A stretch of 64,000 nt of DNA from Siphonodentalium dalli (Eukaryota > Mollusca > Scaphopoda > Gadilida > Siphonodentaliidae), in the NCBI GenBank assembly GCA_032622095.1, contig CP136061.1, positions 235,679,815 through 235,743,814 on the forward strand. The letters run 5' to 3'. The translations under genes were made by a program, and so were the position numbers. Below the pieces are notes generated by a model, which saw nothing but the letters and a program-made list of their open reading frames with translations, was not told the DNA's origin and searched no databases. Below, piece after piece: positions 47,400-58,609 of this stretch; within the stretch, counting starts at the first letter, position 1, and each line of letters begins with the position of its first letter.

Positions 47400-47593
47400 C
47401 ATTTGACCAGATTTGACCTAGAATCGACCATTTTGAAGATCAAGGTAAGGTCGGAGTCACAATTTGACCCGTCCAAAACACTTCCCGGACAAAAGTACAC
47501 TTAGGTATCAAATTTCGTCGAACTCCGTCCGGAAGTTTTCACGGCCATAGCTAACAGACAAACAGAAAAGAAGTCCCAAAAATATATATTAGG
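47400..47593 (-). mobile_element. Helitron-like element, partial tandem neighbour
   Basis: On the minus strand it begins CCTAATATATATTTTTGGGA directly after the CTAG of the next element, resembling a Helitron-like 5' end with TC changed to CC. Its interior ('cggacggagttcgacgaaat', 'gtgttttggacgggtcaaat', then a 'gaccttgac' run) matches 12935-13050. The 3' end is not located. Confidence 0.5.
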
Positions 47594-48022
47594 CTAGCTG
47601 GGTACCCGTCTGACGGGCATCTCGGTGCGATGAAATTTATTGGCATCACCATTTACATCAACACCCCAACATGGTGGACATCGGCCCAGCGGATACCGAT
47701 ATACAGGTTCAAGGTCACGCCGCACGGGCATCCGTGTGTTACGAAATTGATCAGCGCCTCAAACTACCCCCACACACCAAATTTGGTGGAAATCGGCTCA
47801 GCGGAGGGACATTGGTTCAAGGTCATTTGAAGGTCAAGGTCACGCCGCACGGGCAAACGGATAGACCCCTGTTACTTATCGGGTCAAACTACATACCGGT
47901 ACCAAGTTTCATCAAAATCGGTTAGCCGTTTCCGATTCCATCGCGGAAACACACACACACATACATACATACACACACACCCACACGCACAGACCACAAA
48001 CTTTCTTCAAATATATAATAGA
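47594..48022 (-). mobile_element. Non-autonomous Helitron-like element on the minus strand
   Basis: Minus strand: A|TCTATTATATATTTGAAG at 48022 (5' TC), a GT/AC-rich run near the 5' end (47952-47995), 'gtatccgctgggccgatgtcc' related to 12890-12915, then a hairpin CCCGTC-A-GACGGG and CTAG at 47597-47594. This is the same architecture as the tandem pair at 12165-14010. Confidence 0.7.
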
Positions 48023-48837
48023 TTCTTTATGGAGGTCAAGTTTAAATTGATATCGCACTCCCATGTTTCTGTTCGTCAGATACAGACTCGAGTATGTAGG
48101 AGCCTCGATACCGGTATATTTCTAAAGGATAGCTATAAAAGGCCTCTGAATATTGACATTAGCGCGTACATCGCAACACATATCTAGCAAAATGGCCCTT
48201 TAAGTGAGATGTCTTTCAACAGAGGTCAAGGTCGTTTTATGGTCAAGGTCAAGGTCATATAAGCCCCCCACATCAACTTGACAACAAATTTGGTTGAGGC
48301 TTAATTCCATCTTGTCCAACGAAGGCGACCCATGTTATGATGGACATATAATTTGACTTCCTTGCCGCCACCACTGCTCACAAATGATTTCAAATAATAA
48401 GCCGCGTTCCGATGTTGAGTGTGAATACCTGGCAGCCAGCCAATACTATTCGCGCGACATACAACCGTGAAAAAATCCCCCTTGTTAGGGTAGATTGGTT
48501 CAATCATTTATCTCGAAGGAATTGATAAGCCGCTGATATGGCTGTGAGGCCAAATCGTTGCGAGACGGGAACTTATTGAATATGTTGTCCGCCTATTAGG
48601 GGGATTTTTCGCTAAGCAATTTGTCCGGAGGAAAATTACACGCAGCTAAGGCGGGATCGTTATTACAAAACATCATAAGTAAACATCGGCGCAACACACG
48701 ATGTCGTGCTATACATTGTTGGAAAGGGTACATCCTTGGCTATTCAACTGTGGTAATTTGATTCTGAAGCAGGCACGTTTGCTTGTGCTATTTTCGCATA
48801 TATCTTTTGCGAAAACGGTTATAAATGCAACCAAGTC
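48023..48837. other. Unassigned sequence
   Basis: A 'caaggtcaaggtcaaggtca' short repeat is at 48228-48260, in the style of Helitron-like and mollusc repeat bodies. The frame 48301-48507 has no motif. Confidence 0.35.
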
Positions 48838-49284
48838 TAGTATACTGATGTGAAATCAGTGTTTCCTGTGGAGACCAATTTTTTCTGGATTCTAGCCCAC
48901 AACACCAAATGACGCAAATGACGTCATGGACCCATGTCATGACGTCTTCGCTGATTTTATTCAGCTAACCAACGAAATTGGTCAAACGAAACTAAACTAT
49001 AGGCCAAAATCACGTAGGAATTGTTCAGAAAAACTAAAGTTGTTAATTTTATAACCATCCCGTTGGTCCACTTCCGATTCTGTGTCACCGTTTCTTTTTG
49101 GGAAATTATTGTTCCCATGATTCTATGCGAAAGCGGAGCGGAAGTCACGTGATTTTTAACCCATTTTTGTGCGCCGTTTTTCATCGCGGCGAAATTCTGT
49201 TTCATGGTATTGTAAAAATTAATGACGTCATTCACGCCTAAACTTGAAAAGCAACAACGCGCCTGCGGCGCGTTGTGGTTGCTA
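48838..49284. repeat. TGACGT-rich repeat family E, copy 3
   Basis: Near-identical direct copy of 46847-47300, stopping at 'gttgtggttgcta' (49284), where copy 2 continues with 'atatgatcacacgtgacac'. TGACGTCA occurs at 48918. Confidence 0.85.
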
Positions 49285-49625
49285 TAATTACGTCAGTACG
49301 TATGGACAACCCAAAACACGTCCATCTATAAACTGAAAAATGTATGTTTCATGGGAGTGCCTATATATATACATTAAGAGAATGGAGTAAAGTTTGACAA
49401 ACACGTCCTTGTTAATTTTGGTGCCCCCTACCTGATCTGATGGCACATCGGTGACTTTGCACAACATAATTATATTCCTCATAGCATGAGATGCTTGTCT
49501 ATATACCACTTTGGACAACATAATTATAGTCCTCATGCCAATGAGATGCCTGTCTATATACAAAAATATTTTCATAAAACAATATTCCCCTATCAATAAT
49601 AGACCATCGAACCACAAAAAAATAC

Positions 49626-51192
49626 TAGATCTTGTCATGAATCTCTACACTAGCTATGTCCGTACAGATTACTAGAGATCATATTACACACATTGCTTTT
49701 TATGTTCTGACAGCAAACTTTATAACATGAACAAACAAGCAGGGAATATATTTATCTTAATTGTTAATACTTGTTCCTCAGTAATCTACTTCATAGAAGG
49801 GGGTGGTAAAGCTCGAGATTGCATGCTTGTTTGTGACTTGTGAGCTGATACTCTCATGTGCCTAATCATAGTGACGGCCAATAATAGTGATAGTGGGGAT
49901 TTTAGGCTGAAATTAATAATAGTGATAGCAATTTAACTCTATATACTGTATGTATCTATGCCAAATAATTTAATGATCGTTGAAAATGTTTTCCCAAAAT
50001 TAATAATCGTGCAGCACATGCTGACAATATTGTTAGGCATCTGAGAGTATATTAACATTTAATTAATTGCCCGGGATAAATTACATGAGTGTAAGGGACG
50101 GAAAGCAAAATCAAATTACAAAGTCACTTAAATCATGCACTTTTAAGTTTGGACCTTCACGTATTCACATACATTGAAATACATTATTAACTTATTAAGG
50201 AACAGGTATTTTATAATTTATTACCTGTACTGTTTTTTTATACCCCCACTTTCGAAGAAAATGGGGGGTTTACTGGATTGATTGCGTCTGTCCGTCACGC
50301 TTTCTCCCTCCGTGTGTCCGTCCGTCCGTGTGTCCGTCATGACGTGCGTGCGTGCGTCCGTCCGACCTCATAACTCGAACAACTATGAACCAATTTCAAT
50401 AATGTTTTGTATGCAATCCCCTTATGACTGCCTCTCCGCATGATGCTAATTGCGGTTCGGTCCGACTTTTTTTTTTTAAAGTTACGCCTCATTTTCGACT
50501 TAGAAAATTTCTCACTTTTTCGGTTTCCGGATATCTCAAGTTTGGATCCTTTAATTGTATATACCGTTTTTTTGTAGATCAGTCATATCAAGATACAGGA
50601 TGAGTTCGAATTTGAGTAATAGAGTAATAGAGTAATGGACTTTTTTCGACTTAGAAAATTAAATTTTCTTCTTTTTTTTTTGGTTTCCAGATGATAACTA
50701 AAGTTTGGACTGTTCAATTGAAAATTCCGTTTTTGTGTGAGTCAATGATATCAAAATACAGGTCAAGTTCGAATTTGAGTTTGATCCGATGATTTTTCTC
50801 AGAGTTATGGGCTTTTAGACTTAGAAAATTTAATTTTTCTTGTTTTTTCTTTTGTTTCCGGATGATAACTCAAGTTTGGATTGTTTAATTGGAAATTCTG
50901 TTTTTTTGCGTGGGTCGTTCATATCAAATTACAGGTCAAGGTCGAATTTGAGTTTGATCCAATGATTTTTCCCAAAGTTATGGGCCTTTCGACTTTAGGA
51001 CTTTGGGTTTACGGATAATGCGGGTTGAATTTGCCACGGTGGGGGTATGCTAGCACTCGAGTGCACACCTCTTGTTTTCATAGTTATAAACTTCCCTTTC
51101 GCAACAGCAAAAAGTTCCCATGGTTTGTACTGGTGGAATATATAATCTTGACGGGCATATGTATAGCTAGAATAGATTCATGGCATGATCTA
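49626..51192. mobile_element. Foldback element, copy 2, with a nested insertion
   Basis: Ends TAGATCttGtCATGAAT (49626) and 'attcatggcatgatcta' (to 51192) match the termini of copy 1 at 1638-2531. Left-arm and right-arm sequence near the ends ('gaatctctac', 'gcaaactt..ta', 'gggaatatattta') follows copy 1. Its middle is occupied by another element (50238-51074). Confidence 0.6.
50238..51074 (+). mobile_element. 'tacccccactttcgaag' element with internal tandem repeats
   Basis: It starts 'tacccccactttcgaagaaa', with a hairpin-like 'ccccca..tgggggg', then a (TCCG)n-rich stretch (50287-50362), and ends 'cacggtgggggtatgctagc' and 'gagtgcacacctcttg'. Inside, a unit of about 170-180 bases repeats three times ('cgacttagaaaatt', 'ttccggatgataactcaag', 'aaaatacaggtcaag', 'gagtttgatccgatgattttt'; near 50495, 50650 and 50818). 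Elements of this form are common in molluscs. No ORF. Confidence 0.65.
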
Positions 51193-51306
51193 AGAAAATG
51201 CTACCAGATTAACAAATTATATGACCATTTGGGATTGTCTCATGAGTCATGTAGAAGGTCATGACAGTTCCGCCAGCTTGGCATCGGGCTTATTATGTAT
51301 AGCATA

Positions 51307-51862
51307 ACCGATTATTCCAATGTGTCAAGTCGACAATAGAACGTACTCAAGGCTATATCTAATAATGTTTCCACAAATAGCCATTATAGTTGCTAGCCCT
51401 GCTGACCGAGCTCCCGCTTAAAGGTAGTCAATCCGATCATACGCTCCTAAATTACTAATTATTTGGTTTCGCAGGGCTTTGTGGGTAACAAATATTTGAT
51501 TCTAGTCAAGGAATCCACCCATCAAAGCTCAGAGTGATCAAATATCGATTTTTGTTATTACTCGAGATATGTAATAATATGTGGCCCAGAAACACGTGAT
51601 CAAACGGAAGATCTCGTACAAAATTGCGGATGAAGATGGATAACTCTAAAATCAAGTGGTAATATGGCAAAATGTGCTGATACTTAAGTCTTAAGTGATA
51701 ATACGGCCTTATTTTGTTGGTAAATAGAAAATTTTGGGAAATTTTATACCAATTGACAGTGGTTAGCATTAATTATTTCGTCGCAATAAATCTATTCTGA
51801 TAACTAATGCGTATTTTGAAGAAATGTTGTTGTTGTTGTATCTTGTTGATATGGGACCGGCT
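51307..51862 (+). repeat. 556-bp direct repeat, left copy
   Basis: Identical, apart from a handful of substitutions clustered near 51313 and 51341-51348 and one near 51726, to 53475-54030, at a constant offset of 2168 bases. It ends at GACCGGCT, where the LINE starts. It contains the left TIR of a TTAA MITE (51418) but lacks the right TIR, which is present only after the right copy. Confidence 0.92.
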
Positions 51863-52945
51863 AGGGGGACTGCTAATAATTGGTTTAGAGACTACCTATA
51901 TGAGAGGCGACAATATACAGAATATAGTGGAAACATCTCCAGTCTATCCAAAGTTTCATGTGGTGTCCCTCAAGGATCCATACTCGGACCAACAATTTTT
52001 TTAATTTATGTCAACGATATGTCAGTATCCACATCCTTAAATTTATTATCATTCGCGGATGATACAACCCTATATACATCAGGCTGTGACAAAAGCGTTG
52101 TCGAAGATAGGGTAAACTTAGAACTAAAAAATATTCACGACTGGTGTTGTTGTAATAAGCTCTCCATAAACAAAAATAAATGTAACTATATGCTAATTCA
52201 TCCAGAAAATAATGATCAAAAATGGAACGATTTGAAATTATATATAAACACAGCTGAACTAAACAGAGTTGGGAATATATATGAAGAAACATCCTTGAAA
52301 TTTTTGGGCATTAATATCGACGAGAATCTCACGTTTAAAAAGCATATTTCAACTGTATGCTCTAAGATGGCTCGAGCTATTTATTGTATCAACAAAGTTA
52401 AAAAGTTCTTTCCGGGTGACGCACTGCGAACTCTATATTACGCACTTATCAACAGTCATATGGTATACGGCATTCAGTTATGGGGTCATGTGGCGACCAC
52501 TAACAAGATATTTTTATTGCAAAAAAGGGCGATTAGAACAATAACCAATGCTAGATACAACAGTCACACAGAACCAATTTTCAAAAAAATGAACATTCTA
52601 AAATTCTGTGACATTTATACATACCAAACGTCAGTATTCATGCATGACTGGGCTTATAATAGACTGCCATGGACCTTCAAAGACTCATTCGGTGTTAAAC
52701 TAGGAACCAGCAGTAGACAGGCAGCCGCAGGAAACATTAGACCAAAAGCAACACCAAGAACAAAATTTTCAGAAAATCTCCCAGAACATTCATATTCGAA
52801 TATATGGAACTCAGTTAATAAAAAACAAAAAACTAATAGGAATCGAGATAACTATAAAAAACTGATGAGTGTAGAATTGATCAACCAGTATTCCAACAAA
52901 ATTGAATGCAAAAACAAATTTTGCCCTGATTGCACACACAAATGA
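51863..52945 (+). CDS. LINE reverse transcriptase, C-terminal two thirds
   Basis: The frame is uninterrupted to the stop at 52943-52945; thirteen codons of the left repeat are fused in frame before it (ATG 51824). Counting from that ATG: GVPQGS at 47-52, the catalytic FADD at 77-80, LSINKNK, a KFLGI motif, thumb and connection regions, and a basic, lysine/asparagine-rich tail ending in CPDCTHK. It is a jockey/CR1-type non-LTR RT; there is no GIY-YIG domain, so it is not Penelope. The N-terminal endonuclease and RT fingers are missing. Confidence 0.88.
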   Translation, partial: RGTANNWFRDYLYERRQYTEYSGNISSLSKVSCGVPQGSILGPTIFLIYVNDMSVSTSLNLLSFADDTTLYTSGCDKSVVEDRVNLELKNIHDWCCCNKLSINKNKCNYMLIHPENNDQKWNDLKLYINTAELNRVGNIYEETSLKFLGINIDENLTFKKHISTVCSKMARAIYCINKVKKFFPGDALRTLYYALINSHMVYGIQLWGHVATTNKIFLLQKRAIRTITNARYNSHTEPIFKKMNILKFCDIYTYQTSVFMHDWAYNRLPWTFKDSFGVKLGTSSRQAAAGNIRPKATPRTKFSENLPEHSYSNIWNSVNKKQKTNRNRDNYKKLMSVELINQYSNKIECKNKFCPDCTHK

Positions 52946-53474
52946 TAAAAATGATAAAAATGTTCCGAATATATTTAGTCTATTGGCTACTTACCCTAAA
53001 TGCAAAAATTGTCTCACATTAAATTACCAGAGTACTACGACTTGTATCCTGCAAAATCTCGTCCAACGCATGGCTATATATACTAAGGAAATTTAACTGT
53101 AACAGTTATAAACACAGTGTGTGAGCAAATCTTTATAAATTCCCTTAGTATATACAGCCAAACAAACTCCAAATATTTTAGAACGTTTGACCGTTGCATA
53201 TTCATTCATATCCATTTATATCCAAACAACTAAAAATATCTGTTTATTCACTGGTATCAATATCTATAATTAAATTCAATATAAATATTAATATAATCAG
53301 GAAACTATAGTGAAATACTTCAAGTCTATATATAGCCATTACTGCTTGTATTCTGTCAGTCAGGGGTGCCGGGTAGACGGCCATCATTGGCCACGGCACT
53401 CCACACAATACATATACAAATTGACATGTATTATAATGTATAATGTATTGTATTGTGGAATAAAATATTATCCT
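51863..53474 (+). mobile_element. 5'-truncated LINE between the 556-bp repeats
   Basis: Starts inside the RT domain (RGTANNWF) directly at the border of the left repeat and ends with an A/T-rich 3' UTR ('gtggaataaaatattatcct') directly at the border of the right repeat. It belongs to a different LINE group from those at 30-35 kb. Flanks are described under the two repeat copies. Confidence 0.88.
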
Positions 53475-54030
53475 ACCGATGATTCCAATGTGTCAAGTCG
53501 ACAATAGAACACACACAAGGCTATATCTAATAATGTTTCCACAAATAGCCATTATAGTTGCTAGCCCTGCTGACCGAGCTCCCGCTTAAAGGTAGTCAAT
53601 CCGATCATACGCTCCTAAATTACTAATTATTTGGTTTCGCAGGGCTTTGTGGGTAACAAATATTTGATTCTAGTCAAGGAATCCACCCATCAAAGCTCAG
53701 AGTGATCAAATATCGATTTTTGTTATTACTCGAGATATGTAATAATATGTGGCCCAGAAACACGTGATCAAACGGAAGATCTCGTACAAAATTGCGGATG
53801 AAGATGGATAACTCTAAAATCAAGTGGTAATATGGCAAAATGTGCTGATACTTAAGTCTTAAGTGATAATACGGCCTTATTTTGTTGGTAAATAAAAAAT
53901 TTTGGGAAATTTTATACCAATTGACAGTGGTTAGCATTAATTATTTCGTCGCAATAAATCTATTCTGATAACTAATGCGTATTTTGAAGAAATGTTGTTG
54001 TTGTTGTATCTTGTTGATATGGGACCGGCT
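53475..54030 (+). repeat. 556-bp direct repeat, right copy
   Basis: Partner of 51307-51862. It continues past its end into the right TIR of the TTAA MITE (TGATCGGATTGATTACCTTTAA, split across the border), which shows this copy keeps the original right-hand neighbour sequence. Confidence 0.92.
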
Positions 54031-54051
54031 GATCGGATTGATTACCTTTAA
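53586..54051. mobile_element. 466-bp TTAA-class MITE
   Basis: TTAA at 53586-53589 and 54048-54051 with 18-bp TIRs AGGTARTCAATCCGATCA. It contains frames without motifs. A second, right-truncated copy lies within the left direct repeat (51418-51862), produced by the event that made the 556-bp repeats. Confidence 0.85.
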
Positions 54052-54159
54052 TGCTTTAAAGTTTAAACTGAGAACACAGTGTTAGAATCATGATATATTT
54101 AATAGGTGAGAACGGTAAAACAAATCACCGTTAATGGCATTATTAACAGTTAATCACGT

Positions 54160-54661
54160 TTAAAGGCACGTGAGGCCTTAGTTGTCGAAAATATTCATAT
54201 TTTTTCCAATCACCGTAAACAGAAAAACATTAAAATGCATACAGTTTCGTTCATATATACCATGACCATCGCGTAAACAGCATGTTATCATAAAGATTTT
54301 CTATATTTTACCTAAGCAAGAGCCTGATTGTGTTACAGAAGACAACACAATGCTGCTGGCTAATCACACACAAATGGCATAAACGCTCTTTATTCGTTCC
54401 ATATCAGGAATTCACCCACAAAGAACGCTCTTTATGTTTACCATCATAATATAAACAAACACCAGAAAAGTAACTTTTTAGGCTTTTGTTTACATAACAA
54501 TGGTCAAAAATATGACCATAACATACTGTTTATGCGATATTTCTTATTTGTATACGGACAAAGTCTGTCTACATTTTGTTGTTCTTTCTGTTTGTGGCGG
54601 TTTTTGACGGGTGGAATTATTTTCACAGGATACCCACCGCCAAGGCCAACCGTACCTTTAA
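54160..54661 (-). mobile_element. 502-bp TTAA-class MITE, copy 2
   Basis: Reverse complement of 36100-36601 over its full length, with TTAA at both ends and scattered substitutions. Same-length copies at two sites confirm the element's borders. Confidence 0.88.
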
Positions 54662-56584
54662 CTTGATCTGTCCATCACAGGAAACATAATTCATACCGTA
54701 GATGGAAAGTTGGAAACTGTTCAAACATATCCTCTCACTACACTCAGTCACTCTTTTGCCGAGAGCGAATGGGAGATGTTCTCCTTTTTCTTCACTGACC
54801 AATTTTATGGACTCACTTAATCCACAGCGCACTAGGCTTCACATGTTTGTCACTTTTGTGTGCAGTCTGTAGATGGCCAGAATTGTATTTTGACCCGAGT
54901 CACAGTGATTGAGGCTGAGCCTGAAGTCGGTGATAACTAAATCACTAAATGAGTAAATCAGTGAGTCAGCTTTTAAATGTCCATTTTCTGATTTCCTTGA
55001 CCTGACATGCAGTGACAGCTATTAAATTTGGTGAAGTAGAAGGCACAATTTGCCACTTACAACACCAACCCGTCCAGGTGAAAACAGACTTAACATTTAA
55101 CAGAACAAGTCCAATCACCGTGAGTGGGGACCACAGACCAGTGACCTTCATTTTCATATTTTTTCAGTCACAGATTCATTTTCATATTTTTTCAGTCACA
55201 GACTCATCATTAATCAGTTTCTTTTCCGACTGACTGAGTTTCACTTTCACTGTTCAACTTCAGAAGTCTGGAATGGAGGCTTCACACACAATGTATGCCC
55301 AATCGAGTGGCTTATACCCATAAAATTCAGTACGAGAATCACAACTGAAGTTCGAATGGCAAGCGCCAATAACTAATTCCACTGGTCTGGTCGACGCCAT
55401 TTTCTGACGAAAATTACGTCATCATTTGCAACGTTGACCTAACTGAAACGGTACGGAATCTGACGAGGTTTGCCGAATGCTATGCACCTCGGTCAACTAA
55501 ATCCACATTAATCATTTAATTTTAAATAAGGTTGATTTTGTTTTTCAAATTTAATAGTGTTGTGTGGAGGCTGATCGAAGAAGAAAAATAAATTCGTTTT
55601 GTTAATTGGTCAATTCATTTTACAATGGCGGCCGCCACTGGGGCCCATAGGTCCGAATCGCCCGGATGTAAAAAAAAATTCAGGTTGATGGAGTATAGAA
55701 ATTAGTGACGTCACAACTATACTTGCGTCGCCTTTGGTTGTGATTATTCGGCGGCCTTTTTGTAGATACAGTCTGCTGACAATACATTTGTCAAAATAAT
55801 AAAGCCAAAACCAAAAGGAGTCATTAACTTACGGTATACATTAATAGTGTCGTGCATGTAGCTATATTTTAGTTATGGGTGTACAGTTGTGTGGACTTAT
55901 AACTTCTATCTTTATTTTCGGAAAGTCTTAGTCCCTGTCATTTCTGAATCTAAATTAAATGAACCGTAGTTTCACCCACACCAAAGTCATGGTCTAGCTG
56001 TGTCAAACTTTCAAGAACATATTATATCGTTTGAAAATAGTTTAATACTAGTTGCGCTGGAGTTTGCAAAATGCATGTACAGCAGTGTGTACCAACAACA
56101 TCATAGCACATTAGCATGACCGTTTTTCCAAGAATACTCGTCGCTGCGTCACGTTCAGATGACCAAACAGGTTGACAGATACACAAATTACTTGTGTGTG
56201 TTTCAATCTTTCTATTTTATTTCAATCTTAATGTGTACAATATATACGGTTTCAATATTCTCTGGTAGAAAAACCTGGGCGGTAATTTTAAACATAAAAT
56301 GAACCAAATCAATGCAAGATATACACACCACTGGTTAAGTGGCCGTGTTAGTCTATATGATGTTGGGGTCCTGCTGAGTATGTATGTATTGCTTGGCGTG
56401 CATTGAATCAGTAAGGCGTCCAATGTTACTTCCTCTGCAGATATACATGTACACAAGCAGACAATATAAATTTGACACAATCGTACCCAAATCTATATAA
56501 GTGCGGTTTGGCATATTATGAACTTTTAAATATTTTGCTTAACAGAAAATAATACTTACAAAAAAATAAATACACATTTTGGAT
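54662..56584. other. Unassigned sequence
   Basis: A 30-base direct repeat around 'ttttcatattttttcagtca' is at 55150-55200. Frames 54623-54832 and 55012-55233 have no motifs. No gene is supported. Confidence 0.35.
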
Positions 56585-56603
56585 TTGATTCTTTTAGATT
56601 GAC

Positions 56604-56634
<31 letters not shown>

Positions 56635-56690
56635 GGGTTTAACGTCGTTTTAGCCGCTAGGCCAAGTGGTACAAGAATAAATAATAAACA
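56585..56690 (+). repeat. (GATT)n and 'TTTAACGTCGTTTTAGC' tail
   Basis: About nine GATT repeats (56598-56634) are followed by 'gagggtttaacgtcgtttta' and 'gccgctaggccaagtgg'. It is the 3' tail of a short or long interspersed element common in molluscs; a second piece is at 45230-45287. Confidence 0.7.
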
Positions 56691-57261
56691 GCAAATAAAT
56701 AACACGAATTTACCAAGGAGCCACATCGAAATATGTAAAGTAGCTTTTAAAATATGATTTTCCAGTCATAAGGTATTTATAATATTTGATGAATTGCGCA
56801 TGAACCTATATCAATGCGTTAAAAAAGCTGATTGGTCGGTGGGTGAGACATAATGTCATCTATCACCCAATGGACAGTCTCGATCCACAAATACTGCTTC
56901 TTGTCTTTGAGAGTTAACCGTTTCTCATCAATCATGTGATCAAATTTAGAAAGCTCAACGATGTACCTCTCTTTCCGAGAGTCGAACAGTTTGAGGTTGA
57001 GTGACTTTGGGGATCTTTGTTTTGGAACAATATGATCAACTTGTATAGATTGTTTCGGAGGAAATGTCTCAACGGCAGAAGCTGTATCCACAACCTGCGC
57101 TTCAGGTTCTGAAACAGAATGATATCAGTCGCCTCAACATGTGTTGCTAGTCACATACTACCGAGTTTGGTTTGACTCTGTGTCTGAGTGCTGGCATCAA
57201 CACTTTTTTTTAGACACGATCGCTGAGAATGTGACATGTGGGATGGATGGTCGAGGACCAA
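56691..57261 (-). other. Open frame downstream of LINE ORF1 remnant
   Basis: A minus-strand frame (57091-56819, 90 codons) is lysine-rich (SKFDHMIDEKRLTLKDKKQY) with no recognised domain. It lies just after the LINE ORF1 remnant in the same direction and may be part of it. Confidence 0.3.
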
Positions 57262-57990
57262 CTATTTTCTTCGCATATATATATGACAGACGCTCAGCTT
57301 TACATTGTTGAATCTTAAATTCATAGTCCCAAACGGGACACGATGGATCCATTGCAGCATGTGGACATTGACAGTTTGGAAATTTTTAAAGATTCGTACA
57401 ATCCTTATGACCCTGACCAGAAATAGAACACCGTACACATATGGTTTCTTCACTTTTACAATGTTCCTCGCCATGGCCATATCCCTGACATCTAAAACAT
57501 CGCAATGGGTTTGGAACAAAGGTGCTTAAATCCATCTTCATATACCCTTATATTCGCACCGGTTGAAGGTCAGAAGATAACTATTCAGAGGAACTTTTAG
57601 TCCATCAACAGTCTTTGTAAATCGACGGACTTCTGTAACTCCCATTGTTGCCAACTTGGCCATTATATTCTGATTCTGAAGAATAAGCTATATCGGGCTC
57701 TACTATTCAATGTCTTGTGAGGAGTAACCAACACTTGTGTCTGGGCAATAGTTGTTAACCGCAGCAGAGCATCAGATTGAACTCTCTTTGAACATTCAAA
57801 CAAGCGAGAGCCACTGATTGGCCGAGCCCTGATTGGTATACCAGATTTCAATTGTCAAGCATTGCTTTGTAGCGTTTTATTAATGACAGAGATAGAAGGT
57901 CTTTTCATATTTGGGTCAAAGACAAAAACCAAGTACTGAATCAATACCACAGCATCATTGGAACTTGGTGAGTCATCATTCTTACAAGCA
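57262..57990 (-). pseudogene. LINE ORF1 (gag-like, zinc-knuckle) remnant
   Basis: Minus strand, pieces in shifting frames: VQSDALLRLTTIAQTQVLV..PHKTLNS (about 57775-57700), MAKLATMGVTEVRRFTKTVD...YLLTFNRCEYK (about 57662-57555), then FVPNPLRCFRCQGYGHGEEHC (about 57525-57460), a CVRC...GHKDC block, and NCQCPHAAMDPSCPVWD..FK (about 57385-57320). Three cysteine-rich knuckles after a basic domain are the signature of the nucleic-acid-binding ORF1 of jockey/I-type LINEs. Stops and frameshifts show decay. The sequence at 58490-58290 upstream resembles the LINE 5' UTR. Confidence 0.75.
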
Positions 57991-58289
57991 ACACATCGTT
58001 TTTTTATTTGAGTTGCCATACAAAAAGCAAAACATCGACAAGTAGCAGCCGCCGTGGACTACCCTTCGAATTATGATCGGGCGAAAGACTGGTACATAGC
58101 CACTGCATATAGCAGCCTCTCGGTACCTCTCCGTAGTCAGACAGGCGTGAAAAATACAGGAATCAACACTCAACAATCATCAGGGCGAACACAAAAGACA
58201 GGAGAGAAGAGAAACATAACACGTGGAAAACAGAAAACAATACTTCAAAGATCAGACAAACAATACAACATATAACAAAACTTGAATAT

Positions 58290-58490
58290 GAAACGCTGTG
58301 GAGAGGCGTCACTAGCCGAGTGATTGAGTCGGGTCAACTCAACCACTCGTCTTGAAGAGATGTAGGACCAAAGATGACCATGAGATACATGTCAGTCATA
58401 TCCGCCGGTCGATGCCTCGCGTGATACAGCCACCCTGGGACTCCTAAACCACACCTCATGGGATACACCCCACGGCAAACATAGTGCCAC
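58290..58490 (-). other. Possible LINE 5' UTR
   Basis: GC-richer stretch reading 'gccgtggggtgtatcccatg' and 'cccagggtggctgtatcacg' on the minus strand, upstream of the ORF1 remnant in the same direction. Called from position and composition only. Confidence 0.35.
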
Positions 58491-58531
58491 GTTTTCTTTA
58501 TATATTTTGATATTTTAAAACATTTTTATTA

Positions 58532-58609
58532 AAACAAAATTATTTTTTAAAAGATTTAAACAAAATTATTTTTTAAAAGATTTAAACAAAATTATTTTTA
58601 AAAAGATTT
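58532..58609. repeat. 26-bp tandem repeat, three copies
   Basis: Three successive units of AAACAAAATTATTTTTTAAA plus 'agattt', nearly perfect (the third has one substitution). AT-only simple repeat. Confidence 0.9.

Noticed and set aside
51307-54030. LTR retrotransposon or Penelope pseudo-LTR explanation for the 556-bp repeats
   Set aside because: The RT between them is LINE-type, there is no TG...CA terminus, primer-binding site, integrase or GIY-YIG domain, and the repeat contains a partial unrelated MITE.
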